Positions 27,801 to 39,800 of a stretch of DNA of 64,000 nt are shown in pieces. The DNA is from Phoronis australis (taxonomy: Eukaryota > Phoronida > Phoronidae), in the NCBI GenBank assembly GCA_002633005.1, contig NMRA01000552.1, positions 214,133-278,132 on the forward strand. The letters are read 5' to 3'. The translations under genes and the position numbers were made by a program. The number at the start of each line of letters is the position of its first letter. The stretch's first letter is position 1. The notes beneath the pieces were generated by a model, which was not told the origin of the DNA, did not search any database, and worked only from the letters and a program-made list of their open reading frames with translations.

Positions 27801-30800
27801 AATACAGCAGATACAAAAGTGAACAATTTGTGAGTGTTCGATTAAGAAAACACAGTTCTGTACTTCTAAATAACACATGATCTAGGTCACTACAAAGTTT
27901 GTGTAACATTACGCTTTGTGAAAAGTGTTGTCAGTCACTCAAACTAGGCAAACAGCCTTCAACTTTAGGTATTTTGACTGATATCATGTTCTCATTGTAA
28001 TTGTCACCTCAAATGACAGCAATTTCCAAGCCACAATCCTGTTTTTATGATTGCGTTTATGTATCTCCATCTGTTGTTGCAATGACACTGAATACAGAGT
28101 CTCACATCACCTAAATACATGTAATTGTCTGCTAGTGGGTTACCTCTAACAGTAATTCTTGGTTAAAAAGAATCAACCGAGACCTAGTACAAAACAAGCC
28201 TCACTCACATTTTCACAACATCAACTCATACTCTAATGACATGTGTACCTGCTATCTTTATCACTCCACTCATCATACTGTTTAAATCTTTCCAAAAGCC
28301 TTTCCATCTCACCACCCTCACTGAAAGAAAGACAAGTTTGCCATAAGTTTGAAATCAAACATATGCATTGTACTTTAAATACAAAAGCACTGGGCTAACA
28401 TGGCTGCCACAACAACATCACTAATGATACTAACCCCACCTGTTAGCCAGAATAATAACATCACTAGCCAAGCTGAAGTCCGTGAGAGACAGATGCAACG
28501 TTGCTAACTCTAGTAAGTTTTATTTCAAATTCCAGTATTAGATTCAAATTTCATCTGTGTCAATAAGTACACTAATGTATTACTGAACTTCACACGGAAA
28601 CATTAACACTCTGAAATCTCTTCACACATGTTTAATACATCTTCAACCCTCAAGCACTACTCACCTGTCATTGAAAACAAACACCAGCCCACACTTGGCC
28701 CCTTTAGGACCTTTACCCACTTTAATTTTGATTTTTGACAGTTGCACAAATCCGTCATCCACTTTGAATAGCATGTTAACCATTGTCTTTCCATCACCGG
28801 AAATATAAGCTATCAAAACCAAAATAAGGTAGTTGTCAAGATAAAGATAGATACAGAAAAGATGATAAGGTGTAATAACGTAATAATAAAAACAATGGAC
28901 AATTACCCAGTCATGATTTGCAAACACTGAGACATTAAGTCATTAAGTTTAATCAGCTCTAAACATACTAAAACCTAATTGACCAAATCATCTACAAGGC
29001 AAATGTACAAGGAAATATTTAAAAAATGCTAACACTAAAGCAGCTTTCTGTCAGAAAGGCTAACTTTGGCTTCAGACCATGCACCATTGTAAAACTTGTC
29101 TCACCTTGTTTCTTTCACATATCAGAAGTGATTTCTTGGCATTTCACTATTGCTTGAAGTCATCCACATAGCATGAAATAAACTGGTGAGTCCAGCCAAC
29201 AGGCTGATCCTTGTCTCAAGCAATAACAAACTGTCAAGTCTTGCCATGCTCAGAAATCCCTTCTTAACTAAGTAATGAACAAGCTGATAGCAATTTTATA
29301 TTAGAGGAAGTGACCTAAACTGGGAGTTACTTGATGACAGAAGACAGCTTTATTGACCTTCAACATTGGTTAGAGTGACTGGAGTCACTGAATAAGATGT
29401 GTATTTAATTGTGAACAATCTCTCACTCCTTCCCACGTTTAGTTTACAGTTATCAGGAAGGATGTCCAAACCACAACACCTGATTGTAAGTTCTGCCCCC
29501 TATTATGAACACAAAGACAAATGTGATCATCGCCACTGTTGCCCACCACCCCACTTACGAGTCCCCGCTGTTGCCATTGATGATGTCAGCACTGACTCAG
29601 GTTTGGGCCCCTCAGCCTTACATCCTCCATCACATCCAAGTAACGTCATCTGCAACGGTCCACCCAGCTTGCGCTGAAAACTCTCACGCACCGATGTCAG
29701 TGATTTCAATAACGTGACACCTTTAATGCTCATCTCCGGGTTGTCTGAAGGACATACAAGGGAAAATCAAAATGACCATGTAGATTCCATGTTTAAAATA
29801 TAAGTGGTCGATATTAATGTTACAGTTATCGTAGCTTAAAAGACAACACAAAGAGCCTTAAAAATCAATGCATCACTATTGTTTTGAAGTTAATTCAGAA
29901 TTCATCATAAAAACAAAATCAATGAGGTCCAAACATAGAGCATCAGGGGTCTGCTTGATGACTTTTTTACACAGATTCCAAATGGAGATTTACGACCAGT
30001 CACACATTTTGGGACTAGTACTCCACATTGAGTGAAAAAACATTTTAGTGAAACAAGCCCTAGCCTCACAATCACAACAGTATGGGCTTAATCTAAACTA
30101 GATCAGCCTTGAGACAAAAGAGTTTTTGTGCAATTCTTAGTCAGACTACATGTGCTAACTAGCCGGAGTCACCAAATCAAAAAAGTTTAAAATGATGGAA
30201 AGTGACAAACGTAATAAAAAATGAGTGCTGATGAAACTATCCACACCCACGCACAAAACACGACTAAATGTGACATACCTTGCAGTGTTTTCAGGGTTGA
30301 TAGGATACTCAAAATGTGTCCTCTTGCTAAGCTGAAGCCAAGCAGAATGTACAGGCCTTCCGGCATCAGCTGATCCCCTGAGCTGTGGAACGGTTTAGAA
30401 TAATTATTTGTCTTGCAACAACAGAGTACTATGAGAACATAGTATATTGACAATCAGCCGGGGTAACTCGAAGCCATCTTACGTTACGGTTCACCTTACT
30501 TTAAACGTTCTTCTTAAGAATTACCAACTCGAAGCATCTTAAAGTGACCTTAGCATCATCTTAGCAACATTGTAACTTCAAATAACAGTACTTCTTCATA
30601 TTAAGCATTTTTCAGTGTGACAAATCCACTTTTACCTAATACAACTGTTTGTATGAATTCCCAAAAACATTTTAAAAATACTAAACTAAAGGCATTACTT
30701 CCAAACCAAGCATTTTCACAATTACCACCTATAGTATTTTTCTGCAAGGTGTCACAGCTAGGACGATTGCTCAAAAAGTGCACAACTCTACGCAATTTGA

Positions 30801-33800
30801 CTCACCATTCCATGTCTTTTTAAACAAAACATGTAATAGCAACAATTGAACAGCAAATATTACCAGGTTATATCTTGTAAAATTCTGTTAATCTCATTGA
30901 GTACGTGCCCACTTAGGATGGCTGGCTTCTCTCCACTATACGGCGTTAACATCAGAGGACCGATGTGACGGAGGGCATTTCTGAAGAGACAAGTGACAAC
31001 AATTGAGTACAAGGTCAAATATGTACTCACTCTCCTCTGATGCTTGTGATAATTAAGGTGTGTCTACCTTATAATTTTACACATTTCTTCCTTTGTGAAG
31101 CAGCCTAATGAAAATAAATGTATTTAAACGAAATTCAATCAAAATTTATGTTTTTCTGCAAGAGTGCAATCTGTACAAAAATAAATTCAGCGACTGTAAT
31201 GGGGATAGGGGTGATGATTGTGGAACCTAACACCTGAAGACCCTACACTCACCTGGTGTGTTCAATAATAGTAGACCTCAGATGAGCTCAGATGAGGTGT
31301 GACAGGGACAGAGGCGGTGATTGTGGAACCTAACACCTGAAGACCCTAGACTCACCTGGTGTGTTCAATAATAGTAGACCTCAGATGAGCTCAGATGAGG
31401 TGTGACAGGGACAGAGGCGGTGATTGTGGAACCTAACACCTGAAGACCCTAGACTCACCTGGTGTGTTCAATAATGGTAGACCTCAGATGAGGTGTGACA
31501 GGGACAGAGGCGGTGATTGTGGAACCTAACACCTGAAGACCCTAGACTCACCTGGTGTGTTCAATAATAGTAGACCTCAGATGAGGTGTGATGGGGATAG
31601 AGGCAGTGATGGTGGACCCTAACACCTGCAGATACCAAACTGCAGATGCATCCATAACACTGAACTTGCTTTCTCTCACTATCCTAAAATACAAGGCAAA
31701 AAGCAAACAATGAGCCAAATCAGTACTCACTCAAGCCTTTCTCACTCAAGCCTTTCTCGCTCAAGTTTAATGTATGATATTCAGCAATGAGAATTCTTTG
31801 TAATTTTTGCACTCCAAGATATGAAAGTATTGAGAATAGTCAAATAAAATTAAGGGTCACCTTACCAACAAGGGTGTTGATGACCCCTCACTACTGGAGT
31901 TGAATAATGTTGACAAATGACTCTGCATAAACCATACAAACTAAGACTCTGAGGTGTTTTGGAATGAGTGTTGCACCTCAACTTGAATAAAGCAAGATGC
32001 TTCAAATTTGCCTCTAGAAGACAAAATGTTAAATAAATATAAATTTGCCACTTTATCGCTTCACTGTATAAACTCACTTGTATCCCATTATTTTCAATCC
32101 ATGAATTCGTGTATCGCAGCCATCATTATGACAACGTCGGATGTTTAGTGAAATATCTGAAATTGATTAATGTATAAATCAATTCAATAAAACAGTAAGG
32201 AAACAAAGTATATAATTTACAGTGATAGACAATTCACAGTTAGAGCTTATAACATAACAATGTAAAGAAAACTTTGTTCTTTAACAGGTAACTCACACGG
32301 ATAGTGTTGGGTAAGATTTTCTACAAGCAGGACATCACCAGTGACAAATCTGAAATATGAAAAATTACTAGATACACAAAACAAAAAGATGGCAAATTCA
32401 GTCATGTAAGGTGATCATTGATCAATATGTAATTCAAAAATCAAGAAAGTTTTGTTAGTTTCCCACAATGTTGAGCTGAAAAATGTATTAATAAACTCAG
32501 TGCAACTTAAGTAATGGCAAATTGATTCACACATCATTACCATCCAGGCTTGACTGATGGTTTTACAAAAGGTGAGTTAGTATTATTATTAAGAAAATTG
32601 TTGTGTAATTTTTACAATAATAGTATTAATTAGAGAGAAATTCATGAACCATTACAATAGTACTTGGGGCAATTCTTTCTGAAAACTTTCACCAGGGGAC
32701 AGTGAGCAGGAGTGATAACAATAATGAAAAATTACTATCCAACATTGAAGAGGCTGAAACATAACACTTGATGAGAACAACCTAAGAACCTCCTACCCAG
32801 GAATCGCTTTCTCCTTGATCTGGCGCAGGTTGAAAGCATTCTTGCCAGCAGAAACTACAACCAACTGTGGCATGTAGCTTTGGTCATCAGAACACACACC
32901 GATGTGTAACTGTTTAACAACTACGCCTGGCTTCATCTTGATTCTGAAACATGTCACAAATTATCTTTCATTGCAGAGGTAACAACATACACATCCTAAA
33001 ATAATAAAACTTGCAATACCAATATTGAGACTTTACACTTTATTTTATTTACCCAAGGCTGGTAAGACAATCAACAAAGGTAGTATTCTCAAACACTTTC
33101 AATAATCCAAAATTGAATATTATTTTCAAGAAATCATGATTGCATTACTTAATACAATTAAAGATTGTGCATTTAACTGCAATAAACCAATACCTTCCTA
33201 AATGAAAATATGAATGTGGACCATTTTATTTCAATAGGATAACAATAGGACTGTCTGGTAAAACCTTAAAGTCTAACCTTATGAAGTGTGACCGAGCTGA
33301 TCCATCAGACTGCCAGAAGGTGGTAGCACTGCTGTCAGTCAAATATCCTGCATGTTCTGGATTGCTAGATACTGTTATTGATGTGTAACACTTAGCAACA
33401 GCAACTGGTTTCACCTCCTCTCCTTCTGATAACACCGTGGTATCTAGAACCAGCTCTTCTGCAATGAAAAGCGAATATTAAGAAGTTGTTTGATTTTATC
33501 CATGTGAAAGTACACACAAATATGAGAGTGATCAATCAAGCCTTTATTGACATATATTAAACTTAAAAAAGCTTTAAAGATGTTTCATTTGCATACCTAA
33601 GCACAAATTTCAATAAAGCCTGTCAATTTGAGATTCTATCATTTGTCATTTCTATGAAATGTGAGCATTCAAACATCCTCTTAAAGGCTCTGAAATGAAA
33701 AGAAAACAATTTTGTTCACAACAGGTCTCCTTCAAACACTGGTTAAAAATGTAACAGAGCAAGTCTTCACTGAACATCAAAAATGTGTATTTCACCTTAT

Positions 33801-36800
33801 CAGGCATATGTTCAGTTCAGTTACACATCATAACGATCAATTTCATGTAGTCAAAGGAAGGAAACACCCTTCTCCTAAGCCTGTCGCTAGCGAAGTGCCC
33901 GACACATACAGTCGCGCCCGCATGCCCACGTAACAAAAACGCACTGAGACGCAACAAAGACATTAGCATAAGAACATTTGCAACTAAATAAGAATAACTG
34001 TACAATAAGCGTAGTTACGAACGTCCCGTCACAAAAATAAATTAAGAAAGTGATTACATTGAAAACACATCAACTGACAACCGCAAAGTAAGTTATATGG
34101 CAGAGATTAAGATATTAGTAGATCTCGCTACAATAATACATGTTATGAACACACCAGCCTACACTACCAGCATGTTTCAATGCTTTTATACTTTCCAGCG
34201 TTTTCCACCCAAATTCTCATTATTACCTGATGCGCATAGTTTCTTAAACACTGATTTTAACACAGTCAGTCTCATTGCTGATGTGTTATTGAAGCCATCC
34301 AGAAGAGGAAATGACAAGGATGAGCTAGCTGCCCTGTTGCGTAGTAGAAACTGTGAAAACACAAATGTAGGAAAGAAGAAGATAGTGGGGATACTAGTAA
34401 TTGTCAAAAACAAGAGTGAATTGTCATCTCAAAGACAAGTATTACTAGACACAAGAATGACAGACATATTTGGACTTGCATCAATTTGGTGGGCCAACTA
34501 ATGTCATGGTTATAATGATTTCCACAACTCTTGAAGCATCTTGCGAGTATCCAAATTAACGTATCGAAATATGGAATTACAGCACAAACACCATTCTATT
34601 TAAGGTTACATGAAACCTTTGAAAAATGTCCAAATATGACCAGAAAATGACAATTTAGACATTTTACCTTGAACTTACCGGTGTATATCCAATGAAATTT
34701 AGTTATATTATACACACCATTATTTCGCAACAGATGTACCTTTCTTTTTTGCAAACTTTTACTAAAGATAAATGGTCACGTGGCCCAATTAACAGCAGAT
34801 TGGTATAGTCAAACATCAAATTAACAGCAGATTGGTATAGTCAAACATTCTATAGTCAGATTGGTAGAGTCAAACATCAAGTTCTACAGGTTTTGTACTT
34901 TCACAAAATATATTACATTTACTGGCTGAGGTAAAATCTGTTTCATAAACTTTTGGCTAATAAACAGTCCAGTCGATATGATCCTACATAACCATGAGGG
35001 ACTAAGAACCAGTACACCAAAATGGCATTTAGTCAGCATTACAGTCATTACATGCACAAATATCAGCATAAATACGAACTACTTTCACACTGCGAAGGTC
35101 AAATTGCTGAGTGACAATTTCTGAACTATCACAAATTTAAGACCTTTAACATATATTATGATACAACTGCAAAACAAATAACTTACATTTAAGATTCTGG
35201 CACCGTGTTGACCAATTCCTTGAGGATTCTTTATGTACACATCCAGGAAACCTGTACAAAGACCACTTAACCATTAAGCACAAATATGTGCTATGCTAAT
35301 TGAATTAAGGTAAATAATGAACTATGTGATACATGGTAGTTTGATCACCAGAAGCGTGTTCAATAGAGTGAGCGCCAGTGAGCGATTTGAGCGCCTCGTC
35401 CTGAACAAATGTGTTTACGTTAGCGCTCGCGAGCGCTCGCAAACAACCTCGAGAGCATTTTCGCTTAGATTTCCAAGATGGCGTCCTGCGAATGCTCCAC
35501 GTCTGCAACATATGAACCCGTTATGGTTCTGCAACACGAAAACTAACCTAAAAAGTTGACCGACTCATCCGAAAGTGCAACTTAAATTGCGGGTCGCTGT
35601 AGCTGAGGAACAGTTTCCTCGACGTAATTTTCGATTCTTGGCGTTCCAAAGCCTTCACGGTTGTTGTCTTGGGCTGCCGATATTAATAATGGCAAAGATT
35701 AATCATAGTCATTGCTCAGTACGCCATAGGAAGGACTGTTAGTGTTAAGCTCATCCGCTAAGACGTTCAACACAATCTGCTTTAGAATCGCCATACTGGA
35801 TTGCACAGTGAGCGCTCACAGCTGTTCAGGAGCTGTTCCTTGTGTTCGCGAGTACACGCTAGCGGGCGCTCACTCTGTTGAACACGCTTCAGGAACCTGT
35901 CATGTTGGACAGGAAGTGTAAAGTCTGGCATTGCATAATATTGATACTTCAACAGGCACAGGAGCAGCTGTTATCCAAAACAAGGTCTAATTTATTGTAA
36001 TAGGCCATCAAATTCCCCCTATTTTACTTTGGACACAAACAACCTTTGACATCTTTGATATGGATTTTAAGAGAAAAGCAGACATGATCAGCTCAGACAG
36101 ACCGTACCTGGAGTGAGTGAGCAAGACTGCAGTGTTCTGATGACATAATTCAGCTCCCCTCGTAAGTTGGTGGGTGTGGTCGACTTCATCGCATCCCTCA
36201 TGACTGACACATCTGCTACGTCTTCCCCGTCGGTGTCAAACTGTTGGAACGCCTGGTATGCCTCCTCCCGACTCACTGAGCGACTCGTTAACAAGTCGCA
36301 GAATTGGTCCAGTGTCACAGTGTCCTTAAAGCAGAAATGACGCAATTAAAAAATAATGTGAATGACATCTAAATAACGGTTATCACAAAATTAAGTTTTC
36401 AGAAAATTATGCTAACAATATAGAAGTTCCTACTAAACACATCAAAGGGAAAGATTTGAATGTACATAAACATAAACGGTCACTGCATGAGAAAGTGGCT
36501 TCCTCAAGTTAATACATGGGATACAATGACATTTACCTGACTGTGCAACTGAAATGTCCCAATAAATTAGCAAATGCATGAGGCCAGTACAAGTGGCTTC
36601 GTAAAACAGATAATGAAAGTTAGTAAAATCAATGTGAACAATTAATTTATTCAAAACACTCCTTGAAACACAAACAAAAGAACGTTCTATAGACAGTATC
36701 CATGGAAAATTTCAAAGCTAATTTAAACTGTTGGGTTTATTGCAAGACGCAATTTTACCTCTATCAGATGAGCCAAGAAGTGACAGAAAAGTCACATTTC

Positions 36801-39800
36801 ATGTTATCAAAAACATCAAATGAAAAATCATGTAATTTTCAAGGACAGACCAATACACAAAGAGACAGTGTAGTTAAACAATCAAATGATTTCAACCAAC
36901 TTTGTCAGGTAGTGACTCTCATTACATGAGAGGTAAAAGTCAAAATTCTTCACTTCGACATAGTGGGAAATTAATTACTTTACTCAAGTTCAGGGCTCGT
37001 ACTAAATTTTAGAAATATGTAATATTGACAAGTGATCATACACCTTGATGTCATACATTATAAGGATACATGAAAATGTAGCACTGGCGGCCATTTTTGA
37101 CAATTTCAAAAAATTGACAAGTCTATTATACAAAATGCAGTGTCCGATACTTGAGAAATAACATGAGTACCAAAATTGCCCATGTCCTAATCAAGAAAGA
37201 ATTACGGTGTCCCAAAATGTAAAGACTGCCCAGACTGGAGGATTTCAAAACATTACATGGGATCATATTTGTTTGCACGCACCTCATTTCTTCTCCTAGC
37301 TTCATCAAGCCATCTAAGTATTGCAGCTTGGTGTTGCTGTATCGTGTTGTCAGCATTATTTGGCAAGTTGTCCCTAAACGCATACAAGATGCATTAAAAT
37401 AAACATCCATAGGAACAACCTGGATTGAACTTTCCTCTTTTGTGGAGGTAGAAAAATATGTTGCAAGACTAACCTACTTTTCAAAATGTCGGGCAATCCC
37501 AAGTTACTTAACAAGTAAAGCTCTTCTAGCACTGATATTTGCCCGCTTTGCCCAGTTCTTGGTGTCACCATTGTACTCAAAATGCAATAACATAAGTGTT
37601 CTTTCAATGATGAATTACTAGGACATGAGACAGTACTTAGAGTACTTGCATGTGGAGAAGCAGGGCTGCATTCTGTAGGCCCGAAAAAATCTCACAAGTA
37701 AAGCTAATGTGGCAACATGCTTCGCTGGTGATGCAAGAAGTATCTTGCAGTCTTGAAGGATCTTGCTTTTCCGCAAGGGTCTCGAGTCTATGGAATGCTG
37801 CCCAGGACAAGTAATTGACACACGTGTTTGATTGTGGATAAATACAGCGCACAGGTACAAGTAACATCCATTTCATGAGACCATTGAACAGATCAGGAGG
37901 ACCTGGGTGTTGCAATTAGCACCCGTTAAGAATACAGTTGTCAACTTTAGTTACAAGCACAAAAAGGTTAGTGCAAAACTGGAATATGGTTACCTAATTT
38001 TAGAAGCCGCTGTTCTCAATGCAGAATGGTCAAAGAGTGACGATAAATCACCAACATGTTGGCCCGCCTTTTCTGTGAAAAAATAATTCAACACACTGAC
38101 AAATCAAATAGATACTGGAATGCCGTGCAGTTACCGACAGATAAAAAAATAAAAGATAGTAAAACTAGGAAAAATAAAACGACGAGCGTCAGTACTAAAA
38201 TATATCAAAATATTACCCACATTTCGACCAATGCACTCTTAGTTGTTGGCGACCTGAGCTCGAGGCTTACTCACCAAATGCGGCTTCAGTTTTTCCTTGC
38301 TCCACTCACCAAATACGACCTCAGTTTAAGACAATGCTGTTCCCACACTTGCAAAACAGACCAATTAACACTCAGTAACAGATCAGCAACAAAAAACAAC
38401 CCGTGAAAAGCACCAGTCAACTTTTGTTGCCATCCGTCGATCTTTCTAATCCATAAGCGTTTCATCGTCTGCTTTTCATGACAATGGCGTTGAAAGAATC
38501 TGCGGCGTGCGGTTTTAAGAAGCAGGATTGTACCAAATGCTGTGGCTAATAGGGAGCTCGAAGACAAAATTGAAGACGGCAAAGGGAATAGTAATAGCCA
38601 GAGGAAATAGTGGCGATGGGAGGAGGGGGAGACAATAATGACTACAGGGGGGAAGTAGAGGCTATTGCCGGGGTGAGCAGGAGATAGAGTGACGGCTGGG
38701 GGACAAAACTGGTGCATCAAGGAGAAAATAACAGTGGGGCAAAAATGGTGGCGAGCCAAGGGCATATGATATGTGCTCCCAGTAATTTGTGTTTAACTTC
38801 CTACATGCCTGAAAACATGACATTTGCTTTTTTCGCAGACGAATTAATCATTATATTGCCATACACCATAAAAACCTTAGACTTTTGTTATTTAACTCTG
38901 TTCAAGTGATGGTTTATGTTTTCATAAACATGTACAGAAAATATTACAGTACCTCAGTGGCACAGCTGCTATCCTCCCCCCCCCNCCCCCCCCCCATTGC
39001 CAGAAATTTCAAGCGCCACAGCCTCCCCCCACTCCCACTCAGATACTAGGCGCTATGCTATCAATACATGTGCTACACACGAAGTGCCACAAGAGTAAGG
39101 TTTCCCAAATGAGCAGAGAAGCGGGACAAAATCGTCATCTGATTCACATATAACCTCACCCAAGGTCTATACCCCATGTGAAAAATCAGCATGAGGCCTT
39201 GCAAATCTCAGGCAAATTCCCATTGTGCGGAAGTAGTTGAAGAACATGATGTCAAGGCAAGTGGGACAAAAATTCCTCTTGCTTCCTATCTCACAAAAGG
39301 TCTACTCATTGATGAGGTTGTCAGTAACACCACTTAGTTATGGTAAATATGTCAAGTAATTTATAAATAGACTGTTTCTTTTGACCGTTACGTGCAAAAA
39401 TACTGCAGAATTAATTTTCCACTCCCACTCGCACACCCTCTCTCTCTGCGTACTAAGATAACCCAATTACAAGCTTGTCACAGACTGAAATAGATGCAAA
39501 CACAAATGGTTGCTTTACAGGTAAAAAACTTCAAATATAAGTACAAAATTTATTGCATCTAAGTTAAATAATTACCTGTATCAACATCGTTCTCAATAAT
39601 GTCTTCGTCATTCTACAAACACAAGAGAAAGTCTTTACTCCTTATTTGTTATTTTGTTATCAATATAATACTCTGCTTCATCCGACTAGCCTTTGGCTAA
39701 TGTTTGTATTATGAATCCCTGAGTTTAAATAAAGATTATGTATGTACGTAAAGAACATGAATCATCTTCATTGGACACAGAAATAACATAGCATATAGAG

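Noticed and set aside
34097-34501. 134-codon plus-strand open frame
   Set aside because: It overlaps ZZEF1 exon 7 on the minus strand and intron sequence, has no protein-like features, and no plus-strand splice or start context.
37374-37915. Overlapping minus-strand frames in ZZEF1 intron 3, partly protein-like
   Set aside because: Exons 3 and 4 join in phase without them, frames shift from one to another, and no acceptor/donor pair gives an in-phase extra exon.
38286-38765. 159-codon minus-strand frame in ZZEF1 intron 2
   Set aside because: Low-complexity Pro/Ser/Leu/His-rich translation of a pyrimidine-biased stretch; it lies between exons that join in phase without it and resembles no family.
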